Made by a program: the position numbers and the translations under genes | Notes under the pieces: model-generated | Seen by the model: only the letters and a program-made list of their open reading frames with translations | Told to the model about the DNA's origin: nothing | Databases searched by the model: none | Assembly (NCBI GenBank): GCA_019694555.1 | Contig: JAIBBS010000002.1 | Span: 1 to 64,000 of the forward strand | Origin: Nannocystaceae bacterium | GTDB lineage: Bacteria > Myxococcota_A > Polyangia > Nannocystales > Nannocystaceae | DNA: 64,000 bases | Direction of reading: 5' to 3' | In this document: positions 42,208-52,971 of the stretch, piece after piece | Layout of the letters: the number at the start of each line of letters is the position of its first letter | Position numbering within the stretch: position 1 is the stretch's first letter

Positions 42208-42885
42208 TCAGTCGTCCGACTTCGACTTCGAGGGCAGCAGCGCGGGACCGACGGTCACGACCAGCATCGCGGCCATCACGACCTTGTCGTTGGCGTCGAT
42301 CCACGCCTTGGCCTTGCCCACGAGCTCGGCGACCGCGGGCAAGCCCAGTGCGAACGCGAAGCCCACGCCGACCGCGGCCATCACGCCGCCGAGCACGAGC
42401 ACGCCCACGGCCAGCGGCGCACCGCGCAGCGCGCGGGCGATCGGGTGCAGCACCGGCAGCATCACGCCCGGCGCCGACATCATGCCGATGCCGGCGAAGC
42501 CGATGGTGAAGACGAAGAACCACAACGCGTTGGTGAAGAACGGCGCGTTGCCGGGGAAGGTCGGATCGACGGGGCCCAGCGAGATCTCGAGCACCTGCGC
42601 GATCACGGTGGTCGCGAACGAGAGCCCCAACGCGAGTGCGAGCCGTGGCGCCGCGGCCACGCGCATCCACAGCGGACCAACCGAGCCGCGCGGCAGATGG
42701 GCCTCCGCGGCCGCAGCACCGCCGACGGCGAAGCCCGCGAGCGCGAACACCGGGAGCTGCACCATCGCGGGCAGGTGCGCGGCGATCGGCGGGAAGCGGG
42801 TGGCGATGCCGACGGCGGCCATGGCCGCGCAGACGAGCGAGACCGCGGTGGCGCCTGCGGAACCGGGAGCAGCGGGACGAGCCAT
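42208..42885 (-). CDS. Polytopic membrane protein of unknown family
   Basis: The protein has 225 residues and six hydrophobic helices (about 14-28, 44-62, 80-102, 118-140, 155-182, 203-218), with a charged end SKSKSDD. No motif is recognised. The ATG at 42885 lies 6 nt after TAGCGT. The DUF1295 gene follows after 13 bp. It is divergent from the GH3 lipoprotein. Confidence 0.6.
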   Translation of the reverse strand: MARPAAPGSAGATAVSLVCAAMAAVGIATRFPPIAAHLPAMVQLPVFALAGFAVGGAAAAEAHLPRGSVGPLWMRVAAAPRLALALGLSFATTVIAQVLEISLGPVDPTFPGNAPFFTNALWFFVFTIGFAGIGMMSAPGVMLPVLHPIARALRGAPLAVGVLVLGGVMAAVGVGFAFALGLPAVAELVGKAKAWIDANDKVVMAAMLVVTVGPALLPSKSKSDD

Positions 42886-42891
42886 GGCTCG

Positions 42892-42897
42892 ACGCTA
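42892..42897 (-). promoter_or_regulatory. -10-like hexamer TAGCGT, 6 nt before ATG 42885
   Basis: TAGCGT on the minus strand is followed by 6 nt and the ATG of the membrane protein gene. An inverted repeat at 42910-42931 lies where a -35 region would be. Confidence 0.45.
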
Positions 42898-42909
42898 CAG
42901 CAAGCCGTG

Positions 42910-42931
42910 TGCCGCGGTGTCGTCCGCGGCA
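42910..42931. repeat. 8-bp inverted repeat in the divergent gap
   Basis: TGCCGCGG (42910-42917) and CCGCGGCA (42924-42931) flank TGTCGT. The repeat lies about 25 nt before ATG 42885, over the expected -35 region. It may be an operator. Confidence 0.42.
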
Positions 42932-43034
42932 TGCGACCCGTCGGCGCGGGCCCGCGCTCGACCCACGCGCGCGAGTCGGGCAGCGCCGCGCCCGTGTTGG
43001 GCAGCGCGCGAGCCGGGTGCGATCGACCATCGTG

Positions 43035-43040
43035 TACGCT
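43035..43040 (+). promoter_or_regulatory. -10-like hexamer TACGCT, 8 nt before ATG 43049
   Basis: TACGCT is followed by 8 nt and the ATG of the GH3 lipoprotein. No ribosome site and no clear -35 box are seen. Confidence 0.42.
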
Positions 43041-43048
43041 TGCCCACG

Positions 43049-45283
43049 ATGCATCGCGCGATCGCACGCCGCTGGGCCCCCCTGCTGCTCACGGCCGCGA
43101 CCGCGTGCAGCGACCAGGCACCGGCGACGAACGCCGACGCGAGCAGCACGTCGACCGCGGCGTCGGGCTCCACCGGCACCGGCGGCACGAGCACCGGCAC
43201 CGGCAACGCGGACAGCAGCGGTGGCAGCAGCGGCACGACCGGCGACGACGGCCCCGCCGACGACGCGCTGCAGCGCTACTGCGGCGACGATCATGCGGCG
43301 ATCGAGGCGCGCATCGACGAGTGGCTCGCGCAGCTTTCGGTGGCGGACAAGGTCGCGATGATGCACGGCACCGGCCTGCTGCCCGACGGCGGCACGTGGC
43401 ACGTGCTCGGCAACGACGCGCTCGGCATCCCCGGCCTGCACATGCTCGACGGACCCCGCGGCGTGAGCGAGGTCGCCAGCGTGCCCGCGACCGCGTTCCC
43501 GGTCGGCATGGCACGCGGCGCCACCTGGGACCCCGCGCTCGAGCGCGAGGTCGGCGCTGCGATCGCGCGCGAGATCCGATCGGTCGGTGCCGACGTGTTG
43601 CTGGCCCCGACGATGAACCTGCTGCGACACCCCCGCTGGGGCCGCGCGCAGGAGACCTACGGCGAGGACACGCACCACGTCGGCGAGATGGCGGTCGCGT
43701 TCATCGAGGGCGTGCAGTCCGAGCACGTCATCGCCACGGCCAAGCACTTCGCCGCCAACAGCATCGAGGACACACGCTTCGACGTCGACGTCAGCCTCGA
43801 CGAACGCAGCCTGCACGAGGTCTTCCTGCCGCACTTCCGTCGCGCGGTGCAGCAGGCCGACGTCGGCGCGGTCATGAGCGCGTACAACTCGGTCAACGGC
43901 CTGCACTGCGACGTCAACCCGCCGCTGCTGCGCGACATCCTCGGCGACGAGTGGGACTTCGTCGGCTTCGTGATGTCCGACTGGGTCGAGGGCACCCACG
44001 GCAGCGTCGAGGCCGTGCGCGCCGGCCTCGACGTCGAGATGCCCAGCGGCGCCCACTTCGCGTCGCTGCCCGATGCGGTCGCGGGCGGACAGATCGCCGA
44101 GGCCGAGATCGACGAGTCGCTGCGCGGGATCCTGCGCGCGCAGCTGTGCTTCGCGCTCGACACCGATCCACCCGTGGTCGACCCCGACGCGCGCCTGACC
44201 GAGGATCACCTCGCGCTCGCCGAGGAGGTCGCGCGCCGCAGCGTGGTGTTGGTGCGCAACGAGGGCCTGCTGCCGCTCGATCGCACCAGCCTCGGCGAGA
44301 TCGCGGTCGTGGGCCCGCTCGCCGACGTCGAGAACCTCGGCGACGACGGCAGCAGCCAGGTCGACACCGCTGGCGTGGTCACGGTGCTCGAAGGCCTGGT
44401 CGATCGCGCGGGGCCGGTGACGGTGACGCACGTGCCCGGCGACAGCATCGGCGCGGAGCAGGCCGCGGCCATCACCGCGGCCGACGCGGTGGTGCTGGTG
44501 GTCGGCCTCGACGCCGACGACGAGGGCGAGGGCCTGATCGCCGCGGGCGATCGCGAGTCGCTGGCGCTGCCCGCCGATCAGCTGCAGCTGATCCACGACG
44601 TCGCCGCGCTGGGCCGGCCGACGGTGGTCGTGCTCGAGGGCGGCGGGCCCATCCTCGTGTCCGACTGGATGGCCGAGGTCGATGCGATCGCGATCGCGTG
44701 GTATCCCGGCGTGCGCGGCGGCTACGGCATCGCCGACGTGTTGTTCGGCGACGCCGAGCCCAGCGGACGGTTGCCCGCGAGCGTGCCGTTCGCGGAGGCC
44801 GACCTGCCACCGTTCGACAACGTCTCGCTCGCGGTCGACTACGGCTACCTGCACGGCTACCGCTGGCTCGACGCGATGGGCACGCCCGCCGCGCTGCCGC
44901 TGGGCTTCGGACTCTCGTACAGCACCGTGCGTTACGACGCGATCGGACTCGAGCCCACGACCGCAGGTGCCGGCGAGACCGTGACCGTCACCGTCACCGT
45001 CACCAACACCGGCGCGCGACCCGTGCGTGAGACCGTGCAGCTGTACGTCGAGATGCCCGGCGCGACGCTGCCGCGCGCGCCTCGGGATCTGCGGGCGTTC
45101 GCGCAGATCGACCTCGCACCGGGCGAACGCGGCGTGGTCCCGCTGCAGCTCGCGGTCGACTCGCTCGCGGGCCGCGACCCCGAACGCCACGCATGGGTGC
45201 TCGAGCCCGGCGTGGTCCAGCTCAAGGTCGGCAGTTCGGCCGCGCAGCTCGATCTGATCGCGCAGCTGACCATCTCGCCCTGA
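43049..45283 (+). CDS. Glycoside hydrolase family 3 lipoprotein
   Basis: The protein has 744 residues. A signal with lipobox (LLLTAATACSDQ) is followed by a Ser/Gly/Thr linker (to about 70). The GH3 N-terminal barrel (about 80-370) has the nucleophile Asp311 in VGFVMSDWVEG and the substrate-loop residues in ATAKHFAANS. The alpha/beta domain (about 380-590; SVVLVRNEGLLPL, VVVLEGGGPI, AWYPGVRGGYGIADVLFG) and a C-terminal fibronectin-III-like domain (about 640-744) complete the usual beta-glucosidase architecture. The family removes glucose or xylose from beta-linked glycans. As a lipoprotein it would act on the outer side of a membrane. Confidence 0.92.
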   Translation: MHRAIARRWAPLLLTAATACSDQAPATNADASSTSTAASGSTGTGGTSTGTGNADSSGGSSGTTGDDGPADDALQRYCGDDHAAIEARIDEWLAQLSVADKVAMMHGTGLLPDGGTWHVLGNDALGIPGLHMLDGPRGVSEVASVPATAFPVGMARGATWDPALEREVGAAIAREIRSVGADVLLAPTMNLLRHPRWGRAQETYGEDTHHVGEMAVAFIEGVQSEHVIATAKHFAANSIEDTRFDVDVSLDERSLHEVFLPHFRRAVQQADVGAVMSAYNSVNGLHCDVNPPLLRDILGDEWDFVGFVMSDWVEGTHGSVEAVRAGLDVEMPSGAHFASLPDAVAGGQIAEAEIDESLRGILRAQLCFALDTDPPVVDPDARLTEDHLALAEEVARRSVVLVRNEGLLPLDRTSLGEIAVVGPLADVENLGDDGSSQVDTAGVVTVLEGLVDRAGPVTVTHVPGDSIGAEQAAAITAADAVVLVVGLDADDEGEGLIAAGDRESLALPADQLQLIHDVAALGRPTVVVLEGGGPILVSDWMAEVDAIAIAWYPGVRGGYGIADVLFGDAEPSGRLPASVPFAEADLPPFDNVSLAVDYGYLHGYRWLDAMGTPAALPLGFGLSYSTVRYDAIGLEPTTAGAGETVTVTVTVTNTGARPVRETVQLYVEMPGATLPRAPRDLRAFAQIDLAPGERGVVPLQLAVDSLAGRDPERHAWVLEPGVVQLKVGSSAAQLDLIAQLTISP

Positions 45284-45381
45284 CGGCAGCGGCGCCGGCG
45301 CCTCGAAACAAAGCTGCGCCGGCCGGGGTCGAAGGCACCACGGTTGCGCACGTCTGGCGCGACGCGGAGCTCGACTGCGCC

Positions 45382-46256
<875 letters not shown>

Positions 46257-46260
<4 letters not shown>

Positions 46261-49200
46261 GCACGACCATGCCCGGGACCCTGCTCGAGTTCCTCCGCTT
46301 CGAGCTCCGTGCACGCCTGCGCCAGCCCGGCGTGTGGCTCATCTCCGGCGTGTTCGCGCTGCTGGCGTTCGCGTCGGTCGCGAGCGACGCCGTGCGCGTG
46401 GGCGGCGGCTCCGGCAGCACCGCGATCGACTCGCCGTTCGTGGTGACGCAGCTGCTGGCGATCCTGAGCGTGTTCGGCATCATCGTCGCGACCGCGTTCG
46501 TCGCGACCTCGGTGGTCCGCGACTACGAGCAGCGCACCTACGCCGCGTTCTTCACCAGTCCGATCCGGCCGCGCGATCTGTTGTTGGGCCGCTTCTTCGG
46601 CTCGCTCGCGATGGTGTGGATCGTGTTCGCGTTCGCGGCGCTGGGCATCGCGGTGGGCACCGCGATGCCGTGGCTCGACCCTGCGCGACTGGTCGGCACG
46701 CCGTCGGGGACCTACCTGCAGGCGCTGGGCGTGCTGGTGTTCCCCAACCTGTTCGTGATGGCGGCGGTGTTCTTCGCGGTCGGCACGCTGACCCGCCGCG
46801 TGCTGTACGCCTACGTCGCGGTCGCGGGCTTCTTCGTGCTCTACATCGTGGCGCAGAACGTCATGAGCGGGCTCGAGAACGACCGCATCGCGGCGTTCGC
46901 CGATCCGTTCGGCCTCTCGGCGCTGGCGACCCACACGCGCTACTGGACGCTGGCCGAGCGCAACACCGCCCTGCCCGCCACCGGTGCGCTGGTGTTGGCC
47001 AACCGCGCGCTGTGGATCGGCATCGGTGCGCTGGCGTTGTTGTTCACGCTGCGACGTTTTCGCATGTCGACGCCGCCCGACGGCGGCGCACGCCGCGATG
47101 CCGACGACGGTGCCGTTGCGCCACGCGAGGCGCCGCTGCCCCGCATCGCAGTCGGAAGCGGGCCCGGGGTCGCGCTGTCGCAGCTGCTGCACCAGATCCG
47201 CGTCGAGTGGCTCGGCATCGTGCGCAGCACCGCGTTCGTGGTCATCGCGCTGTTCTGCGCCATCAACGTGCTGGTCGGGATCTACTTCGCCGTCGACGAC
47301 CTCTACGGCACGCCGGTGTACCCCGTGACCGGCCTCATGGTGCGGCTGATCGCCGGCGGCTCGACGCTGTTCGTGCTGATCGTGGTGGTGTTCTACGCCG
47401 GCGAGCTGACGTGGAAGGAGCGCCGGCTCGATCTGCACGAGGTCTACGATGCGCTGCCGGTGCCGACGTGGGTTCCGGTCCTGGCCAAGCTCGCGGCGTT
47501 GATCGGCGCGATCGCGACGATCGACGTGGTCGCCGTGGTGTCCGCGATCGCGGTGCAGCTGTCGCGCGGATGGACGCGACTGCAGCCGGAGCTGTACCTC
47601 GAGGGCGTGTTCGTGATGGGGCTGTCGGGCTGGGCCCTGGTCGCGGCGCTGGCCATCGTGCTGCAGGCCTTCGCCAACAACAAGTACGTCGGCTTCCTGC
47701 TGATGGCCGGCTACTTCATCCTCGACGAGGTGCTGCCGCTGGTGGACTTCGAGCGCGCGCTGTACCGCTTCGGTGCCGCGCCCGAGGCCCCGTGGTCGGA
47801 CATGAACGGCTACGGCCACTTCGGTCGCGCGTTCTGGTGGTTCCGCCTCTACTGGGCGCTGGGCGCGACGCTGCTGCTGGTGTTCGCGGTGTTGGTGTGG
47901 CCGCGCGGCACGGACGCGCGGTGGCGCCTGCGGTGGGCCCGGGCGCGCCGCAGCTTCCGCGGCCGTCTGCGCATCGCGACCGTTGCCGTGGCGGTCGCGT
48001 TCGCCAGCACCGGCGCGTTCATCTTCTACAACACCGACATGCTCGACCGCTACGAGCCCAGTGACGAGCGCGAGCGGCTCGCGGTGCTCTACGAACAACG
48101 CTGGCAGTCGTGGGAGAGCGTGCCGCAGCCGCGCGTGACCGCGGTCGACGTCCGCGTCGAGCTGTACCCCGAGCAGCGGCTCGCCGACGTCTCGGGCACG
48201 CTGACGCTGCGCAACCCCACCGCCGCGACGATCGACCGCGTGCTGATCTACGTCAACCCCACGCTGCAGCTCCGTCGGCTCGAGATCCCCGGTGCGACGC
48301 AGAGCGAGCACGACGCCGAGATCGGCTTCCGCGTGTTCACGCTCGCGACGCCGCTGGCGGCCGGCGCCGAGACCACGCTGGGCTTCGAGCTGGGCTTCTC
48401 CGAGCCCGGCTTCGTCGAGCGCGGCTCGAACCGCGCGGTGGTCTACAACGGCTCGTTCTTGCACAGCACCGACTTCGTGCCCCGCATCGGCTACGAGCGC
48501 GGCGGCGAGCTGTCCGATCCCAACGAACGCCGCAAGCGCGGGCTGCCGCCGCGCGCCCGCATGGCCGACCTCGACGATCCGGCCGCGCGCGCCAACAACT
48601 ACGTGTCGCACGAGGGCGACTGGATCCGCTTCGCGGCCACGGTCGGCACCAGCGCGGACCAGATCGCGCTCGCGCCCGGCTACCTGCAGCGCGAGTGGTA
48701 CGAGGGCGAGCGTCGCTACTTCCGCTACGAGATGGATGCACCCATCCTCGACTTCTACTCGTTCCTCTCGGCCCGCTGGGAGGTCGCGCGCGATCGCTGG
48801 CACGACGTCGCGATCGAGGTCTACTACCACCCCGGTCACGACATGAACGTGGCCCGCATGATCGAGGCGACCAAGGCCTCGCTCGACTACTTCACGACCC
48901 ACTTCAGCCCGTACCAGCACCGTCAGGTCCGCATCCTCGAGTTCCCCGGCTACGAGCGCTTCGCACAGTCGTTCCCCAACACCATCCCGTACTCGGAGGC
49001 GATCGGCTTCGTCGCGGACCTGCGCAACCCCGACAACATCGACTACGTGTTCTACGTGACCGCGCACGAGGTCGCGCACCAGTGGTGGGCGCACCAGGTC
49101 ATCGGCGCCGACGCGCAGGGCAGCACCATCATGTCGGAGACGTTGGCGCAGTACTCGGCGCTGATGGTGATGGAGAAGGCCTACGGTCGCGAGCAGATGC

Positions 49201-49871
49201 GCAAGTTCCTCGAGTACGAACTCGATCGCTACCTCGCCGCGCGCGGCACCGAGATCGAGCGCGAGCTGCCGCTGCTGCGGGTCGAGAACCAGCCCTACAT
49301 CCACTACAACAAGGGCAGCCTGGTGATGTACGCGCTGCGCGAGTACATCGGCGAGGACGCCGTCAACCGCGTGCTGTCGGAGTACCTGCGCGACAACGCG
49401 TTCCACGGCCCGCCCTACGGCACCGCGCGCGACTTGGTCGAGCGCTTCCGTGCCGCGACGCCACCCGAGCACCGCCACCTCATCGAGGATCTGTTCGAGA
49501 CCATCACGGTCTACGACAACCGCACGCTCGCAGCCCGTGCTCGCGCGTTGCCCGAGGGCGGCTGGGAAGTCGAGCTCGAGGTCGAGACCCGCAAGCTGCG
49601 CGCGGGCGAGGACGGCAGCGAGACCGCGATCCCGATGCACGACACCATCGAGATCGGCGCCTTCGGCGAGCGCACCAGCGACGGACGCACCGAAGCATAC
49701 CCCATCGCGCTGCAGTGGCACAGTTTCGACGCCGACCGTTCGACCGTGACCTTCCGCGTGCCGGCGGATGCGGGCCGACCACTGCGTGCAGGCGTCGATC
49801 CCCGCGTGCTGCTGGTGGATCGCGATCCCGACGACAACCTGCGCACGATCGAGTTCGTCGGCGACGAGTGA
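46257..49871 (+). CDS. ABC-2 permease fused to an M1-family metallopeptidase
   Basis: The protein has 1204 residues. About 1-590 contain two ABC-2 type permease sets (each of about six helices, joined near residue 285-310). About 620-1200 form an M1 aminopeptidase-like part: HEVAHQWW (937-944) gives the zinc ligands His937 and His941 and the catalytic Glu938; the third ligand should be Glu961 in MSETLAQYS, 19 residues after His941 (classical M1 enzymes have 18). The GTG at 46257 overlaps the ATPase stop by 4 nt. Related fusions are known from other bacteria. The peptidase would face the periplasm. Substrates are unknown. Confidence 0.88.
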
Positions 49872-49950
49872 CGTCGCCGCGGATTCGACCGCGCGCGACG
49901 GCTTGGGGCTTGCGTCGCACACCACGGCCGCGGCACGCTGGGCGCCCACC

Positions 49951-51900
49951 GTGGTCGACGATCCCTCGCGCACGAGGCTCGAGCAGACCGACGCGGTCGT
50001 GGCGTTGCACCGGCGCGCCGCGATCGCGGCGCGTCGCGTGGTGCCGGACGCCGACGCGCCGTACCACGCGCTGGTGCGCATCGCGACCGGCGGCCGCGTC
50101 CGCGACGTGTTGCTGGGCCGCCGCGGCGTGCCCATCGGCCGCGCGCCGGGGGCCACCGCCGACGATCCCGAGCTGAGCATGATCGACTGGGAGCGCTCGC
50201 CGCTGGCCGACGTGTTCCTGACCCACCGCGAGGGCGACGAGTACGAGCTCGACGTCGATCACCGGACCCTCAGCGGCGAGATCGTGCTGCGACACCTCGT
50301 GACGTTCGCGAACGACGAGCCGGTGGTGATCGAGTCGGACCAGTCGACCTGGCGCCGCGGCCCCCAGGGCTGGACCTGCGGACCGACCGAGGCACCGACG
50401 CTGGTGCCGCGACGCAACCGCGGTCACTCGATCGGCGATCCGGTGCTGCTCGATCCGGTCCAGCGCGGTGCGGTCGAGCTGCCGCGCAACCGTGCGCTGC
50501 TGGTGCTGGGCGAGGCCGGCTTCGGCAAGACCACCGTCGCGCTGCACCGCGTCGCCGCGCTCGCGCGCGCGGCCGCGGCCGCGGGGCAGCCGTTCCGACC
50601 GCTGGTGATCGTGCCCAGCGAGCCGCTGCGCCGCCTCTCGCAGCTCACGCTGGCGCGGCTCAACTGCGAGGCCATCGAGGTCGCGACCTTCGACGAGTGG
50701 GCGCTGGCGCAGGCGCGGCGACTGTTCCCCGATCTGCCGCCGCGGCTGTCGGTCGCGGCCTCACCGGTGATCTCGCGCTTCAAGCGTCATCCGGCCACGC
50801 GCGCGCTGTTGCCCGAGGTCGTCGCCGGCACCGCCGCGATGAAGCTGGTCGAGCGCGGCGACTCCGAGCGCTTCGGCTCGCGCGAGCCGCTGCTGCACCT
50901 GTTCGGCGACCGCGAGCTGCTGCGCCGCGCAATCGCGGCGGCCGGCAGCAGCTTCCACGCCAGCACCGTCGCGACCGTCGCCGATCACACGCGGCTGCAG
51001 TTCTCGCCCACGACCGAGGAGCGCTTCGCCCACGTCGATGCGGAGCGGCTCGCGACGCTCGACGGGCGCAAGATCGACGAGGGCACGCCGACGCAGGATG
51101 CCGGCACCATCGACGTCGAGGACTGCGCGGTGTTGCTCGAGCTGCAGCACCTGGGCATGCCCGGACTCGCTGCGACCGCGACGCGGCGCGATCGCTACGA
51201 CCACATCGTGATCGACGAGACCCAGGAGCTGGCGCCGATCGAGCTGGCCGCGCTGGGTCGCGCGCTCGCGCCCGGCGGTGCGATCACGGTCGCGGGCGAC
51301 GAGGCGCAGCAGATCGACGAGGGCGTGACCTTCGCGGGTTGGCCCGCGGTCATGACCGAGCTGGGGCTGCCGCGGTACGAACGCGTCGAGCTCGCGGCGT
51401 CGTACCGCTGCCCGCCCGAGGTCGAGTCGCTCGCCCGCGCGGTCGTGGGCCGCGCGCAGGAACCCACCGCGCGGCCGCGGCCCGACAGCGCACCGCTGGC
51501 GTGGGTCCGCTGCGCGGGGCAGTGCCACGTGGTCGTGCGCGTGATCGATGCGCTGATGCACCTGCGCGAGCGCGACCGTCGCGCACGCGTCGCGATCATC
51601 TGCCGTCACTACGAGTCGGCGCAGCGGCTGCACGCGCAGCTGCAGCGCGGCTTCGACGTGCGGCTCGCGCTCGACGGTGACCTCGATTTCCTGCCCGGCG
51701 CACTGGTCACCGCGGTCGAGGAGGTCCGCGGGCTGGAGTTCGACTACGTCATCGTCCCCGACGCCAGCCCCGGTAGCTATCCCGACGACGCGCCGGCTCG
51801 CCGCGCGCTGTACGTCGCGACCACGCGGACGATGCACCAGCTGTGGATGATGACGCCGAGCCTGTGGTCCCCCCTGGTCCGCGCGCACGCGCCGGTGTAA
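49951..51900 (+). CDS. HelD/UvrD-like superfamily 1 helicase
   Basis: The protein has about 649 residues. Walker A is GEAGFGKTT (187-195) and Walker B is HIVIDETQELAP; AGDEAQQI, ELAASYRCPPEV, EEVRGLEFDYVIVPD and YVATTR fit motifs III-VI of UvrD-type helicases. The N-terminal 150 residues (RTRLEQTDAVVALHRRAAIAARR, LLGRRGVPIG, DWERSPLADVF) resemble HelD, which frees stalled RNA polymerase, rather than a DNA repair enzyme. The start is uncertain: GTG 49951 is used, TTG 49903 is possible, and the frame stays open back into the peptidase gene. The next gene starts immediately after the TAA. Confidence 0.75.
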   Translation: MVDDPSRTRLEQTDAVVALHRRAAIAARRVVPDADAPYHALVRIATGGRVRDVLLGRRGVPIGRAPGATADDPELSMIDWERSPLADVFLTHREGDEYELDVDHRTLSGEIVLRHLVTFANDEPVVIESDQSTWRRGPQGWTCGPTEAPTLVPRRNRGHSIGDPVLLDPVQRGAVELPRNRALLVLGEAGFGKTTVALHRVAALARAAAAAGQPFRPLVIVPSEPLRRLSQLTLARLNCEAIEVATFDEWALAQARRLFPDLPPRLSVAASPVISRFKRHPATRALLPEVVAGTAAMKLVERGDSERFGSREPLLHLFGDRELLRRAIAAAGSSFHASTVATVADHTRLQFSPTTEERFAHVDAERLATLDGRKIDEGTPTQDAGTIDVEDCAVLLELQHLGMPGLAATATRRDRYDHIVIDETQELAPIELAALGRALAPGGAITVAGDEAQQIDEGVTFAGWPAVMTELGLPRYERVELAASYRCPPEVESLARAVVGRAQEPTARPRPDSAPLAWVRCAGQCHVVVRVIDALMHLRERDRRARVAIICRHYESAQRLHAQLQRGFDVRLALDGDLDFLPGALVTAVEEVRGLEFDYVIVPDASPGSYPDDAPARRALYVATTRTMHQLWMMTPSLWSPLVRAHAPV

Positions 51901-52971
51901 GTGGGACGCGGCGTGTCCGTTGCCCGCGATCGCCTGTCACCGCGCCGCAGTGTCGCGTTGTTCGTGGGCCTGCGAGCGTTCGCGCCCGCGGGCCTGGTCG
52001 CGCCGTTGCCGGAGCCGCCCACCGCGCAGGTGCGTGCACCGGCCACGGTCGCGGCGGCCGAAGGCCTGCGCTGGGACGCGCCGCCGGTGTGCCCCTCGGC
52101 CGCGGCGGTGCGCGAAGCCGTGGCCGCGCGGCTCGATCCCAGCGCCGTGACGATCGTCGCGCGCGTGTGGCCCGACGAGGGCGGCGCGCTCGAGGCCGAG
52201 GTCGAGATCACCGCCAGCGGCGGCGCGACCCGTCGAACCCTGCGCAGCCCTGCGTGCGAGAGCATCGTCGACGCGATCGTGCTGCTCGCGGAGGTCACCG
52301 CGGCGACGCTGCCCTCGCGCTCGGAGCTGGTGCCGACACCGGTGCCGGCGCCCGAGCGCGTGCCGCCGCCCGCGATCGACACCGCAGTCCCGCGCGTGGC
52401 CGAGCTGCCCGCGCGCCCACCGATCGCGCCCGCAGCCGCGCGCCCGCGCGGCCGTGTGCGCGCACGGCTGCTCGCGGGCGTGTGGATCGGCGGCGGCACG
52501 CTGCCGCGGATCGATGCCGGCGTCCGCGTCGGCGTCGGCCTGATCACGCGGCGGATCGCCGCGGACCTCGGCGCGCTGGGCCTGCTGCCCCAACGCCTGC
52601 GCCCACACGAAGGCGTCGACGTGCAGCTGGGCGCGTGGGCCCTGGGTGCGCGCGTGTGCCCGACGATCCCGCTGCCCGTCGCGTGGCTCGGGCTGGGTCT
52701 GTGCGCGAGCGCGCATGCCGGTGCGATCGAGGCGCGCGCCCGCGGAGCGTCGGTGTCGGGTGCGAGCGCGGGGCGGCAGCCGTGGCTGCGGCTGGGCGCG
52801 GGCCCAGAGCTCACGCTGGGCACGAACCGCTGGCTCCGCGGCATCGTGGCGCTCGATGCCGGCGGAAACCCCTTTCGCGCCGGCTTCTCGGTCGGTGGGC
52901 TGGGCACGGTGTGGACGCCGCGGCCGTGGGCGGTGCACGCGGTCGCCGGCCTCGAGGTGCGGCTGCCGTGA
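51901..52971 (+). CDS. Envelope protein of ECF cassette B
   Basis: The protein has 356 residues from GTG 51901, directly after the helicase stop. It has a weak N-terminal signal (SVALFVGLRAFAPAGLVAP), a domain with two Cys (APPVCPSAAAVREAVAARL ... SPACESIVDAIVLLAEVTAATLP; about 55-145), a Pro-rich linker (145-185) and a Gly-rich, strand-like C-terminal part (ARLLAGVWIGGGTLPRIDAGVRVGVGL, ending VHAVAGLEVRLP). The plan and the Cys-x4-DA motif match the first protein of cassette A. The GTG of the sigma gene overlaps its stop codon. Confidence 0.6.
   Translation: MGRGVSVARDRLSPRRSVALFVGLRAFAPAGLVAPLPEPPTAQVRAPATVAAAEGLRWDAPPVCPSAAAVREAVAARLDPSAVTIVARVWPDEGGALEAEVEITASGGATRRTLRSPACESIVDAIVLLAEVTAATLPSRSELVPTPVPAPERVPPPAIDTAVPRVAELPARPPIAPAAARPRGRVRARLLAGVWIGGGTLPRIDAGVRVGVGLITRRIAADLGALGLLPQRLRPHEGVDVQLGAWALGARVCPTIPLPVAWLGLGLCASAHAGAIEARARGASVSGASAGRQPWLRLGAGPELTLGTNRWLRGIVALDAGGNPFRAGFSVGGLGTVWTPRPWAVHAVAGLEVRLP

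Noticed and set aside
49768-49950. Helicase start at GTG/ATG codons inside the peptidase gene
   Set aside because: This would mean an overlap of about 100 nt with shadow-type sequence; HelD-like sequence is recognisable only from about 49951.
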